From: UBA2357 sp046295975
GTDB taxonomy: Bacteria > Pseudomonadota > Gammaproteobacteria > Burkholderiales > Rhodocyclaceae
NCBI GenBank assembly: GCA_046295975.1
Contig: JBKBMG010000011.1
Location: 1 to 64,000 of the forward strand
Length of the DNA stretch: 64,000 bases
Direction of reading: 5' to 3'
The notes beneath the pieces were generated by a model, which saw only the letters and a list, made by a program, of their open reading frames with translations, had not been told where the DNA came from and ran no database searches. How positions within the stretch are numbered: the stretch's first letter is position 1; the number at the start of each line of letters is the position of its first letter. The translations under genes were made by a program, and so were the position numbers. Positions 9,213 through 18,021 of this stretch are shown piece by piece.

Positions 9213-9242
9213 TTGGCCCGCCGCGGCGGCGGCGAGTAGAAT
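9213..9242 (+). promoter_or_regulatory. Candidate argB promoter
   Basis: TTGGCC (9213-9218) and TAGAAT (9237-9242) are separated by 18 bases. The second hexamer ends 33 bases before the argB ATG. This is pattern-based only. Confidence 0.4.
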
Positions 9243-9275
9243 TCCGCTCGTCACAGCGCCAATCAGGAACCCGAC

Positions 9276-10199
9276 ATGAGCCACCCCGTGCCCCCCGACA
9301 CCCCGCACACCGCCACGACTGCCCTCACGCCCGCGATCAAGGCCGAGATCCTGGCCGAGGCCCTGCCCTACATCAAACGCTTCTTCGACAAAACCATCGT
9401 CATCAAGTACGGCGGCAATGCGATGACCGACCCCCACCTCAAGGACTGCTTCGCCCGCGACGTGGTGCTGCTCAAGCTGGTGGGACTGAACCCCGTGGTG
9501 GTGCACGGCGGCGGACCGCAGATCGAAACCTTGCTGGCGCGCGTCGGGAAGAAGGGCGAGTTCGTCCAGGGCATGCGCGTGACCGACGCCGAGACCATGG
9601 AAGTGGTGGAAATGGTGCTCGGCGGCCAGGTGAACAAGGAGATCGTGAACCTCATCAATCAGCACGGCGGCAAGGCCGTGGGCCTGACCGGCAAGGACGC
9701 CAGCTTCATTCGCGCCAAGAAGCTGATGATGCAGCGCAAGGACGCACCGGCGGGCGACTTGATCGATGTCGGCCAGGTCGGCGAGATCACCAGCATCGAC
9801 CCCACCCTGATCGCCTTCCTCGACCAGGGCGACTTCATCCCGGTGATCGCCCCCATTGGCGTCGGCGAGGATGGCCAGACCTACAACATCAACGCCGACG
9901 TGGTGGCGGGCAAGCTCGCCGAGATCCTCAAGGCCGAGAAGCTAGTGCTGCTCACCAACACCCCGGGCGTACTCAACAAGGCCGGCGAACTGCTCACCGG
10001 GCTGACTCCGCGCGACATCGACGAAATGGTCGCCGACGGCACATTGTCGGGCGGCATGCTGCCCAAGATCGCCTCGGCGCTGGATGCCGCGCGCAGTGGC
10101 GTGAAGTCGGTGCACATCATCGACGGCCGGGTGGAACACTGCCTGCTGCTCGAAATCCTCACCGACCACGGCGTCGGCACGATGATCAAGAGCAAGTAA
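9276..10199 (+). CDS. argB: Acetylglutamate kinase
   Basis: The 307-residue enzyme phosphorylates N-acetyl-L-glutamate, the second step of arginine synthesis. Amino acid kinase motifs are clear: VIKYGGNAM (about residues 42-50), VVHGGGPQI (about 73-81), the GMRVTD segment, NINADVVAGKLA, and the C-terminal GGMLPKI...GVKSVHIIDGR. The N-terminal extension and the EILTDHGVGTM ending are typical of proteobacterial ArgB, including arginine-inhibited forms. An AGGA ribosome site lies 8 bases before the ATG. The ligase gene begins 7 bases after the stop, so argB may drive the following cassette. Confidence 0.96.
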   Translation: MSHPVPPDTPHTATTALTPAIKAEILAEALPYIKRFFDKTIVIKYGGNAMTDPHLKDCFARDVVLLKLVGLNPVVVHGGGPQIETLLARVGKKGEFVQGMRVTDAETMEVVEMVLGGQVNKEIVNLINQHGGKAVGLTGKDASFIRAKKLMMQRKDAPAGDLIDVGQVGEITSIDPTLIAFLDQGDFIPVIAPIGVGEDGQTYNINADVVAGKLAEILKAEKLVLLTNTPGVLNKAGELLTGLTPRDIDEMVADGTLSGGMLPKIASALDAARSGVKSVHIIDGRVEHCLLLEILTDHGVGTMIKSK

Positions 10200-10206
10200 G
10201 CGCCAC

Positions 10207-11799
10207 ATGAACGCGACCCACCTGCTCCATCACCTCATCGAGGCATCGGCCGCAAGAGCGCCGGACTCGCCCGCCCTCAGCGCCGGCGGCGAGACCCTCT
10301 CCTACGCCGAGCTGCACGCCCGTACCCAGGCCTTCGCCGCCGGGCTGCTCGCACTCGGACTGGACCGTTCGGAACGGGTCGCGATCTACCTCGACAAGCG
10401 CTTCGAGACGGTTGCCGCTTTCTTCGGCACCACCGCTGCCGGCGGCGTGTTCGTGCCGGTGAACCCCATCCTCAAGCCGGACCAGGTCGGCTACATCCTG
10501 CAGGACTGCAACGTACGCGTGCTGGTGACCTCGCCCGAGCGCCTGGCAGCGCTCGCCGACGTGCTGGGCCATTGCCACGACCTGCGTCACATCATCGTCA
10601 CCGGCCACCCCGATTCCCTGCCCAACGTGGCCGGCGCCTCGGTGCACCGCTGGGCCGACGCCGTGCCCCCGACCGACGGCCAGGCAACCGGGCATCGTGT
10701 CATCGACACCGACATGGCAGCCATTCTCTACACCTCAGGCAGCACCGGACGCCCCAAGGGGGTGGTGCTGTCCCACCGCAACATGGTCACCGGCGCCAAG
10801 AGCGTGGCCCAGTATCTTGGCAACCACGCCGGCGACAGCTTGCTCGCCGCCCTACCGCTGTCCTTCGATGCCGGGTTCTCGCAGCTCAGCACCGCCTTCC
10901 ACGCTGGCGCGCGGGTGGTGCTGCTCAACTACCTGCTGCCGCGCGACGTCCTCAAGGCCCTGGAACGCGAACGCGTCACCGGCCTCACCGCCGTTCCCCC
11001 GCTGTGGATCCAGCTTTCGCAACTCGACTGGCCCGGCGGCATTGCCGAACATCTGCGCTACATCGCCAACACCGGCGGCCGCATGCCGCTGGAGACGTTG
11101 GCACGGCTGCGGCAAACCCTGCCTCACACCCGCCCCTTCCTGATGTACGGGCTCACCGAGGCCTTTCGCGCCACCTACCTGCCACCGGAGCAGGCCGACC
11201 ACCGCCCGGATTCGATCGGCAAGGCCATTCCCAACGCCGAAGTACTGGTGCTGCGTGACGACGGCAGCCCTTGCGCACCCAACGAACCGGGCGAACTCGT
11301 CCAGCGTGGGGCGCTGGTCGCGATGGGCTACTGGAACGATGCCGACAAGACCGCCGAGCGCTTCCGCCCCCTTCCACCCCGCGCCCCCGGCCGCCAGGCC
11401 GGCCTCATGCTGCCCGAGATCGCCGTGTTCTCGGGCGACACCGTGCGCATGGACGAAGAAGGCTATCTGTACTTCATTGGCCGTCGCGACGAGATGATCA
11501 AGACCTCCGGCTACCGCGTGAGCCCCACCGAAGTCGAAGAAATTCTCTACGCCACCCGGCGCGTCGGCGAGTGCGCCGCCTTCGGCGTACCCCACGCCAC
11601 GCTCGGCCAGGCCATCGTCGCCATCGTCACCGCACCGGATGGCACGGCGGTCGACGCCGACGCGCTTCTCGCCGAGTGCCGGGCGCGCATGCCCGCCTAC
11701 ATGGTGCCGGCACGCATCGACGTGCACAACGGGCCGTTGCCGCGCAACCCCAACGGCAAGATCGACCGCAAGACCCTGTCTGCCGGACTTGCCGGGTGA
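10207..11799 (+). CDS. AMP-forming ligase of the exosortase A-associated type
   Basis: This 530-residue ANL-superfamily ligase activates a carboxylate with ATP. Motifs are ILYTSGSTGRPKGVVLSH (173-190), YGLTEAF, SGDTVRMDEEGYLYFIGRRDEMIKTSGYRVSPTE and the terminal lysine in NPNGKIDRKTL. The overall sequence matches the family usually named 'acyl-CoA ligase (AMP-forming), exosortase A-associated' (TIGR03098 by memory). Here no exosortase lies nearby. Instead the gene follows argB by 7 bases and precedes an asparagine-synthase-like gene and a PLP decarboxylase. The acceptor (CoA or a carrier protein) and the substrate are unknown, and no carrier protein gene is seen in the cassette. A repeat element begins 22 bases after the stop. 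Confidence 0.88.
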   Translation: MNATHLLHHLIEASAARAPDSPALSAGGETLSYAELHARTQAFAAGLLALGLDRSERVAIYLDKRFETVAAFFGTTAAGGVFVPVNPILKPDQVGYILQDCNVRVLVTSPERLAALADVLGHCHDLRHIIVTGHPDSLPNVAGASVHRWADAVPPTDGQATGHRVIDTDMAAILYTSGSTGRPKGVVLSHRNMVTGAKSVAQYLGNHAGDSLLAALPLSFDAGFSQLSTAFHAGARVVLLNYLLPRDVLKALERERVTGLTAVPPLWIQLSQLDWPGGIAEHLRYIANTGGRMPLETLARLRQTLPHTRPFLMYGLTEAFRATYLPPEQADHRPDSIGKAIPNAEVLVLRDDGSPCAPNEPGELVQRGALVAMGYWNDADKTAERFRPLPPRAPGRQAGLMLPEIAVFSGDTVRMDEEGYLYFIGRRDEMIKTSGYRVSPTEVEEILYATRRVGECAAFGVPHATLGQAIVAIVTAPDGTAVDADALLAECRARMPAYMVPARIDVHNGPLPRNPNGKIDRKTLSAGLAG

Positions 11800-11820
11800 C
11801 GGGCAACGACCGCGGCGCAA

Positions 11821-11956
11821 GGGAAACACTGCTCGAATCCGCTCGCCCTGAGCCCTTCGGCTGCGCTCAGGACAGGCTTGTCGAAGAGCATGCCTCGGAA
11901 AATCAAGGGCTTCGACAGGCTCAGCCCGAACGGTGGGGAATAAATCAGTGCTTCCC
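11821..11956 (+). repeat. 136 bp palindromic repeat, copy 2
   Basis: This copy has the clearest ends, GGGAAACACTG on the left and CAGTGCTTCCC on the right. The interior matches copy 1 closely (GACAGGCTTGTCGAAG, then GGCTTCGACAGGCTCAG). It fills most of the 312-base gap between the ligase and the asparagine-synthase-like gene. It may fold as a hairpin in the transcript of the cassette. Confidence 0.75.
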
Positions 11957-12098
11957 AAGCGTCGCGCGACCGCTGCGCCCAGCCCACCGCCGGCCGTCGT
12001 CGGCATGTCCCGCACAGGATTGCGCCGCCGCCTCGCTTGATATGTCATCCAGTTTGGCCCACCATGCGGACCTGCGGCCCACCACCGCCCCGCCTCAT

Positions 12099-12103
12099 GG
12101 AGA
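12099..12103 (+). promoter_or_regulatory. Ribosome binding site fixing start at GTG 12112
   Basis: GGAGA lies 8 bases before GTG 12112. The ATG at 12097 overlaps this site and has no ribosome site of its own. Confidence 0.55.
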
Positions 12104-12111
12104 CACAACAG

Positions 12112-13908
12112 GTGCATAGTCGCTTCGACGGCCGCCTATCGGCCCACCCCAACGACACCCCGCCCCCGGCATCGGCCGCCGGCACGCTGCGCTTTGCCGG
12201 CGGATACATCACCTGCAGCGGCCCCGACGCGCTTTACGAGGCCGATGGCCGGTTGTGCCTGGCCGTCGGCGAACCGCGCTTCCAGGACGAGGCCCTGCGC
12301 GCCCTGGCCGCCTCCTCCGGCAATGCCGCGGCATGGCTGCACGCCTTCCGCGAGTACGCCCACATTGCGCCGGCCAAGGCCCACGGGCGGTTTGCGGTGG
12401 TGGTGATCGACCCGGTCGGGCGCAGCGCATGGCTGGCCACCGATCGCTTCGGCACCTGGCCGGTGTGCTACGCCGAGCGCGACCACAGCCTGCGCTTCTC
12501 CGACCGCGCCGACGCCATCGCCGACGCCGCGGCGGTGTCCCCCCAGGCGCTGTTCGAATACCTGTATTTCCACATGATTCCCGCGCCGCGCACCGTATTC
12601 GAAGGTGTGCGCCGCCTCCAGGCCGGCCACGTGCTCCATTGGTCCGACGGCCAGGCCGAAGTCATGCCCTGGTGGCAACCGGCCTTCGACGAAGCCCACA
12701 GCCCGGACCTCGGCCAGAGCGAACAGCGCTTTCTGAGCCTGATCGAAGACGCCGTTGCCCGCGAGGCCGCGGATCATTCGACCGGCAGCTTCCTGTCCGG
12801 CGGCACCGACAGCTCCACCGTCTGCGGCATGCTGTGCAAGGTACTTGGCCGACCAGCCCGCAGCTATTCCATCGGTTTCGACGCCAACGGCTACGACGAG
12901 ATGGCCTTCGCCCGCCTCGCCGCCCGCCATTTCGGCGCCGACCACCGCGAGTACTACGTCACGCCGGAAGACCTGCTGCAAGGCATTCCCAAGGTCGCCG
13001 TGCACTATGACCAGCCCTTCGGCAACTCTTCCGCGGTGCCCGCCTGGATCTGCGCCGACCGCGCCCGCCAGGACGGCGTGGACAAGCTGCTTGCGGGCGA
13101 CGGTGGCGACGAACTGTTCGGCGGCAACACCCGCTACGCCAAGCAACGCGTATTCGGCTACTACGAATGCCTGCCCGGCCCACTGCGCAGCAGCGTGATC
13201 GAACCGCTGCTGGCCGTGCCCGGTGTCGCGCGGCTGCCGCTGGCGCGCAAGGCCGCGAGCTACGTCACCCAGGCCAGGGTGCCGCTGCCGCACCGCCTCG
13301 ACATGTACAACATGTTGCACCGCCTCGGGCTGGAGACGCTTTTCGAGCCCGGCTTCCTCGCCCGCGTCGATCCCGCCCAGCCACGCATGCTGCAGCAGGA
13401 CGCCTGGGCCAGCGCCCACGCGGAAAGCATCATCAACCGCATGCTCGCCTACGACTGGAAGTTCACCCTGGCGGACAACGACCTGCCCAAGGTCATCGGC
13501 ACCACCCAACTCGCCGGGCTGGATGTGGCCTTTCCGCTGCTCACCGACGAACTGCTCGCCTTCTCCACAACCCTGCCGCCCAACTGGAAGGTGCGTGGGC
13601 TGAAGCTGCGCTGGTTCTTCAAGCACGCCTTGCGCAACTTCCTGCCGCCCGACATTCTCACCAAGAAAAAGCACGGGTTTGGGCTCCCCTTCGGCGTGTG
13701 GGCCTGCCGGCACGACGGCCTGAACGCGATGGCGCGCGACGCGCTGGGCAGCTTCGCCCGGCGCGGGGTGATCCGCCCGTCCTTCGTCACCGAACTGCTC
13801 GACACCCATCTTGTCAGCCACCCCGGCTATTACGGGGAAATGGTCTGGATCATGATGATTCTGGAGTTGTGGCTGCGCGAGCATGCCCCCGACTTCTCCC
13901 TGAACTGA
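12112..13908 (+). CDS. Asparagine-synthase-like protein with degenerate glutaminase domain
   Basis: The 598-residue product resembles class B asparagine synthetases. The synthetase half is well kept: SGGTDSS ATP-binding loop at 229-235, then LAGDGGDELFGGN and KKKHGFGLPFG. The N-terminal half keeps the Ntn-type fragment ATDRFGTWPVCY but there is no Cys at position 2, so glutamine cannot be the ammonia source by the normal mechanism. Such proteins may use free ammonia or another amine, or catalyse a different ATP-dependent amide formation. It lies between a ligase and a PLP decarboxylase in the same direction, suggesting a common small-molecule pathway. GTG 12112 is preferred because of the GGAGA site. 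ATG 12097 would add five residues. Confidence 0.82.
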   Translation: MHSRFDGRLSAHPNDTPPPASAAGTLRFAGGYITCSGPDALYEADGRLCLAVGEPRFQDEALRALAASSGNAAAWLHAFREYAHIAPAKAHGRFAVVVIDPVGRSAWLATDRFGTWPVCYAERDHSLRFSDRADAIADAAAVSPQALFEYLYFHMIPAPRTVFEGVRRLQAGHVLHWSDGQAEVMPWWQPAFDEAHSPDLGQSEQRFLSLIEDAVAREAADHSTGSFLSGGTDSSTVCGMLCKVLGRPARSYSIGFDANGYDEMAFARLAARHFGADHREYYVTPEDLLQGIPKVAVHYDQPFGNSSAVPAWICADRARQDGVDKLLAGDGGDELFGGNTRYAKQRVFGYYECLPGPLRSSVIEPLLAVPGVARLPLARKAASYVTQARVPLPHRLDMYNMLHRLGLETLFEPGFLARVDPAQPRMLQQDAWASAHAESIINRMLAYDWKFTLADNDLPKVIGTTQLAGLDVAFPLLTDELLAFSTTLPPNWKVRGLKLRWFFKHALRNFLPPDILTKKKHGFGLPFGVWACRHDGLNAMARDALGSFARRGVIRPSFVTELLDTHLVSHPGYYGEMVWIMMILELWLREHAPDFSLN

Positions 13909-13933
13909 ACCCGCAGCGCAACCGCATACGGCC

Positions 13934-15187
13934 ATGAGCACTGATTCCACCACCAAGCCCTCCCCGCCGGCGCACGCGCCGATGCATCAGTTTTCCCAGC
14001 GCGACGGTCAGTTGCTGATCGGCGGCCAGCCGCTCGAACGCCTGGCCGCGCGCGTGGGGCGCACGCCGTTCTATGCCTACGACCGCGGTCTGCTGCGCAC
14101 ACGCGTCGCTGAACTGCGCCAGGCCTTGCCGGCCGCGGTCAAGCTGCACTTCGCCATGAAGGCCAACCCCATGCCGGCCCTGGTGTGCGAGATGGCGACG
14201 CTGGTCGACGGCATCGATGTGGCCTCGGCGGGGGAGCTCCAGGTGGCGCTCAACGCTGGCGCCAATCCGGAGGAAATCAGCTTCGCCGGCCCTGGCAAGC
14301 GCGACGAGGAGTTGTCGCAGGCGGTGGCCGCCGGCATCCTGACCAACATCGAGTCCTTCCGCGAAGTCGACATTCTGGCCCGGGCGTCGCAGGCCCTGGG
14401 CCTGCCCGCGCGGGTGGCCGTGCGCGTCAATCCCGACTTCGAACTGCGGGCCTCGGCGATGAAGATGGGCGGCGGCCCCAAGCAGTTCGGCGTGGATGCC
14501 GAGCAGGTTCCGGCGCTGCTCGCCCGGATCGCCGATGCAGGCCTCGCTTTCGAAGGTTTCCACCTCTTCGCCGGGTCACAGAATCTCAAGGCCGAAGCCA
14601 TCGTCGAGGCCCAGCAAAAGAGCTACGCGTTGGCCCTGCGCCTGGCCGAAGACGCGCCCGCGCCGGTGCGCTTCCTCAACCTTGGCGGCGGCTTCGGCAT
14701 TCCCTACTTCCCCGGCGAGGCGCGCCTGGATCTGGCGCCCATCGGCGACAACCTCGCCCATATTGCCGCCCGCGCCGCCGCCGATCTGCCGGGTGCGGAC
14801 CTGGTCATCGAGCTTGGGCGCTATCTCGTCGGCGAGGCCGGCGTCTATGTCTGCCGCGTCATCGACCGCAAGGTGTCGCGCGGACAAGTCTATCTCGTCA
14901 CCGACGGCGGTCTGCACCACAACCTTTCTGCGTCCGGCAATTTCGGCCAGGTGATCCGCCGCAACTACCCGGTGGCGATCGGCACGCGCATGGGCGCGCA
15001 AGACACCGAAACGGCCTCGGTGGTCGGCCCGCTGTGCACCCCGCTCGATCTGCTCGGCGACAAGATGTCGCTCGCGAAGGCCGAGCCCGGTGACCTGGTG
15101 GTGGTTTATCAGTCCGGCGCCTACGGAGCGAGCGCAAGCCCGCAGGCCTTCCTCGGCCACCCCGGCGTTTCCGAAATCCTGGTGTGA
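13934..15187 (+). CDS. PLP-dependent group III decarboxylase (LysA/ornithine type), exosortase A-associated type
   Basis: The 417-residue protein has the alanine racemase-like PLP barrel with Schiff-base Lys76 in HFAMKANP, the glycine loop LGGGFGIPY, and the C-terminal beta domain with Cys368 in GPLCTPLD and YQSGAYG. This is the diaminopimelate/ornithine/BtrK decarboxylase superfamily. The closest description I recall is the 'pyridoxal-dependent decarboxylase, exosortase A system-associated' family (TIGR03099). It is probably not lysA itself because it sits in a ligase cassette and has the ending PQAFLGHPGVSEILV typical of that subfamily. Its stop codon overlaps the next gene's GTG, indicating coupling. 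The substrate could be a free or carrier-bound amino acid. Confidence 0.87.
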   Translation: MSTDSTTKPSPPAHAPMHQFSQRDGQLLIGGQPLERLAARVGRTPFYAYDRGLLRTRVAELRQALPAAVKLHFAMKANPMPALVCEMATLVDGIDVASAGELQVALNAGANPEEISFAGPGKRDEELSQAVAAGILTNIESFREVDILARASQALGLPARVAVRVNPDFELRASAMKMGGGPKQFGVDAEQVPALLARIADAGLAFEGFHLFAGSQNLKAEAIVEAQQKSYALALRLAEDAPAPVRFLNLGGGFGIPYFPGEARLDLAPIGDNLAHIAARAAADLPGADLVIELGRYLVGEAGVYVCRVIDRKVSRGQVYLVTDGGLHHNLSASGNFGQVIRRNYPVAIGTRMGAQDTETASVVGPLCTPLDLLGDKMSLAKAEPGDLVVVYQSGAYGASASPQAFLGHPGVSEILV

Positions 15188-15690
15188 CCGACTCACGGGA
15201 ACCGGCGGGCAAGCCACCTCCTCCGCGCCGATCCGCTCGCCGCTGCGGGATGCTCGCTGTGGTGAGCGTCCTCGCGCTCAGCCCTCTGGTGCTGGCGGGA
15301 TGGCTCTGGTATGCGCTGCTCAGCCCCTTCGGGCATCGCCCGCCGGACGGCTGGCCCGACATCTCGGTCGACCAAAAGCACCGCGTCTTCGCCTACGGCA
15401 CCCTGCGCCGCCCGTGGGTACGCTGGCTGGTGACCGGCCAGCGTCTTGAAAGCCAGCCCGCCACCCTGCCGGGCTTTCGCAAGCACGGGCTGGACATCCT
15501 GCCCGACCCGGCCGCCCACACCCCCGGCGTCGTCTTTACCGTCAGCCCCGACGCCCTGCGGCGGCTGGACCGCTACGAGCGCATCGGCGTGCGCTACGAG
15601 CGCCTCGCGCTGAGGCTCGCCGATGGCGAGCCGGCATGGGTGTACCGTCGCATCCAGCACATCACTCCAATTGATCTGCGCCAAGGATAG
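15184..15690 (+). CDS. Membrane-anchored gamma-glutamylcyclotransferase-like protein
   Basis: The 168-residue product starts with a basic cytoplasmic stretch, a membrane segment (about 23-47) and then a GGCT/AIG2-like domain with the hallmark FAYGTLRRPW (about 68-77) and the probable catalytic Glu in LDRYERIG. Family members release 5-oxoproline from gamma-glutamyl amines, and BtrG removes a gamma-glutamyl protecting group in butirosin synthesis. GTG 15184 overlaps the decarboxylase TGA (GTGA), so the two are translationally coupled and presumably act on the same pathway. The N-terminal anchor is unusual for the family. The reaction on a gamma-glutamyl intermediate is inference. Confidence 0.75.
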   Translation: MTDSREPAGKPPPPRRSARRCGMLAVVSVLALSPLVLAGWLWYALLSPFGHRPPDGWPDISVDQKHRVFAYGTLRRPWVRWLVTGQRLESQPATLPGFRKHGLDILPDPAAHTPGVVFTVSPDALRRLDRYERIGVRYERLALRLADGEPAWVYRRIQHITPIDLRQG

Positions 15691-15752
15691 TCACTGCCCT
15701 TCAACATACCATTCGCTTCACCTCCTCATGGGGTATTTTCGGAGCGCTTGCG

Positions 15753-17774
15753 ATGAGCACCTTCTTAGCGCCAGCGGTTCTGCTAATGGACCGACTGAGC
15801 TACCCAGCGAAATTTATCGTAATTGGGATTGTTACTGCCTTTGCCTTTTCCACTCTGGCGATCACTCTGGCCTCTGAGTTACTCGACACCGTCAAGCGAA
15901 ACAATGATCAGATCCACGCTACCACCTTGGTACGCCCGGTACTCTCCGCAACGCAGTTTATGCAGCAACATCGCGGCCTCTCCAGTGCCATGCTATCGGG
16001 CGATCCTTCTCTGCGAGAGAGGCGAGTAGCCAAGGCACAAGAGGTATCCGCAGCTATCCACGAAGCGGGCGCCGCACTGAGTGTTGGACGGAGCAGTTCA
16101 AGTACGTGGGGCGAGATAGCAGGCGAGTGGAACAACATTTCGACCCACGTCGACAATTGGACTCCTGCCGACAGCACTGCAGCCCACACCGCAACGATAG
16201 CAAAGATGCTGATATTTCTCGTGTCCGTAGCCGATACGTATGGATTGACATTCGATCCTAGTCTGGACAGCTACTACATGATGAACACCACCATCGTTCA
16301 AATGCCGAGCATGCTTGAGCATCTCGGGCAACTTCGCGCACGCGGCGCAGGCGCGCTGGCGGCCGGTCAGTTGTCCGACGCCGGCAAGGTCGGGCTCAGC
16401 GTTCTGGCCAACGAGGTCAAGGCGGGGCTGCGGCAACTCGATCGCAACGTCGCCAAGGTGGTTGCCGAGCGCCCCGAACTGCGAGACCGGCTCACCGCCA
16501 GCCTGGCCGGCCTGAACGAGCGCTTTGCCGCAGTGGAAAAGGTGGTCAACGATATCGTGTTCCTCGGTGCCTTCCAGACCACCACCCCGGGCGCCTACTT
16601 CGACCTCACCACCTCCGCCATCGACGTGGGCTACGCGCAGATGTACGACATCCTGCTGCCAACCCTGGACCAGTTGCTTCAGGAACGGGCGGACCGCGCC
16701 GCAACCGTGCTTTACGTCAATCTCGGTATCCTGGCGGTCGTGCTGGCGATCATCGGCTATCTCTCGGCCGGCGCCTATCTCTCCGTAATCGCGAGCATCC
16801 GCAAACTGGTGGCCGGCAGCCGCAGCCTTGCCGGGGGCGACCTCACCACCCATATCCACCTCACCACGCGCGACGAACTCAGCCACGTCGCCTCGGGCTT
16901 CAACGACATGGCCGACAGCATGCGCGGCCTGATTACCAGCATCCAGAGCAACTCGGGTCAGGTCGCCGACGCCGCCCGGGAGGTCGTCACTGCTTCGAGC
17001 GATATCGACCAAGCCTCGCTCAGCCAGAGCGAATCGGCGTCAAGCATGGCGGCCGCGGTCGAACAGATGACGGTGGGCATCGATCACATCGCCACCAACG
17101 CCGGTCATGCCCGCGAGTTGGCCAATGAGTCCGGGGCGCTATCGCATCGCGGTGGCGAAATCGTGGCCGGCGTGGTGCGCGAGATCGGCGAAATTGCCGC
17201 ATCGGTATCGCAGTCGGCACGCACCATCGAGGCGCTGGGCCGGGACTCCGAGCAGATCTCCTCCATCGTCGGCGTGATCAAGGAGATCGCCGACCAGACC
17301 AACCTGCTCGCCCTCAACGCCGCCATCGAGGCCGCGCGCGCCGGCGAACAGGGCCGCGGATTCGCCGTCGTGGCCGACGAAGTGCGCAAGCTGGCCGAGC
17401 GCACCACCAGCTCCACGAAGGAAATCGCCACGATGGTCGAGCGCATCCAGCACGGCACCCGGGATGCGGTGCGCGGCATGGACGAGGGGGTCAAACGGGT
17501 GGATGGCGGCGTGCAGCGTGCGCGCGAGGCAGGCGAGGCGATGGGTTCCATCCGCGACGGTGCGGACAAGGTCGTCGCCACCGTCGCCGAAATCACCGAC
17601 GCGCTGCGCGAACAAAGCGCCGCCTCGGCCGACATCGCGCGCAACGTCGAGACCATCGCCCGCATGGCCGAACGCAACACCTCCCTGGCCTCGGGCAACC
17701 ACGACACCGCCAGCCGCCTGGAAGGGCTTGCATCGGGCCTGCTGGGCGACGTCCGCCGCTTCCGCACCACCTGA
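15753..17774 (+). CDS. Methyl-accepting chemotaxis protein
   Basis: The 673-residue receptor has membrane segments at about 20-42 and 317-345 enclosing a large periplasmic sensor domain. The motif QHRGLSSAMLSGD (about 70) resembles nitrate/nitrite-sensing (NIT) helical domains. A HAMP domain follows (about 340-395), then the coiled-coil signalling domain with the conserved hairpin tip EIADQTNLLALNAAIEAARAGEQG (shown in part; about 508-535). The first 190 or so codons are visibly lower in GC and use different codons from the rest, suggesting a mosaic gene. GGAG lies 9 bases before the ATG. No chemotaxis kinase genes are nearby, so it feeds a distant Che system. The ligand is unknown. Confidence 0.92.
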   Translation: MSTFLAPAVLLMDRLSYPAKFIVIGIVTAFAFSTLAITLASELLDTVKRNNDQIHATTLVRPVLSATQFMQQHRGLSSAMLSGDPSLRERRVAKAQEVSAAIHEAGAALSVGRSSSSTWGEIAGEWNNISTHVDNWTPADSTAAHTATIAKMLIFLVSVADTYGLTFDPSLDSYYMMNTTIVQMPSMLEHLGQLRARGAGALAAGQLSDAGKVGLSVLANEVKAGLRQLDRNVAKVVAERPELRDRLTASLAGLNERFAAVEKVVNDIVFLGAFQTTTPGAYFDLTTSAIDVGYAQMYDILLPTLDQLLQERADRAATVLYVNLGILAVVLAIIGYLSAGAYLSVIASIRKLVAGSRSLAGGDLTTHIHLTTRDELSHVASGFNDMADSMRGLITSIQSNSGQVADAAREVVTASSDIDQASLSQSESASSMAAAVEQMTVGIDHIATNAGHARELANESGALSHRGGEIVAGVVREIGEIAASVSQSARTIEALGRDSEQISSIVGVIKEIADQTNLLALNAAIEAARAGEQGRGFAVVADEVRKLAERTTSSTKEIATMVERIQHGTRDAVRGMDEGVKRVDGGVQRAREAGEAMGSIRDGADKVVATVAEITDALREQSAASADIARNVETIARMAERNTSLASGNHDTASRLEGLASGLLGDVRRFRTT

Positions 17775-17832
17775 CATCCGGACGGGGCGGTAGCGCTATC
17801 GCGCCGCCTTCCCGGCAACCGGCACCAAACGT

Positions 17833-18021
17833 TCAGGGAATGGGGATGAGCATCCGCTCCAGCACGAACAGTGCGAGGACGACGAAGATGATGACGAGTG
17901 CGACCCGGAACAGATTCCACGCAAACGCCTTGTAGCGCGGGTCACCGGTCAGCAGCCAGGCGATCAAGGCTCCGCCGATGCCCAGCACCGCCAGAACGGC
18001 GAACAGGCGTAGGACTAGCAC
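17833..18021 (-). CDS. Small two-span membrane protein
   Basis: The 62-residue product has two hydrophobic helices (about 4-24 and 37-57) separated by GDPRYKAFAW. GTG 18021 overlaps the lpxC stop codon by 7 bases, so it would be translated by coupling from lpxC. I recognise the pattern as a conserved hypothetical protein of betaproteobacteria, with no assigned function. A GC-rich imperfect hairpin lies at 17782-17806 between this gene and the convergent chemoreceptor. Confidence 0.6.
   Translation of the reverse strand: MLVLRLFAVLAVLGIGGALIAWLLTGDPRYKAFAWNLFRVALVIIFVVLALFVLERMLIPIP

Larger units (their letters stand above)
8799..9275. other. Intergenic region ugd-argB, no gene
   Basis: These 477 bases separate the divergent ugd and argB genes. 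They contain repeat element copy 1 (8894-9026) and a candidate argB promoter near 9213-9242. Nothing else recognisable is present, and short open frames here have no ribosome site or family features. Confidence 0.6.

Noticed and set aside
12136..13956. 606-codon minus-strand open frame opposite the asparagine-synthase-like gene
   Set aside because: Composition is typical antisense (Gly/Val/His-rich), with no motif, while the plus strand encodes a clear family member.
10207..15187. Exosortase/PEP-CTERM locus suggested by ligase and decarboxylase families
   Set aside because: No exosortase, PEP-CTERM protein, PrsK/PrsR or EPS transport gene is seen in the window, so only the family resemblance is kept.
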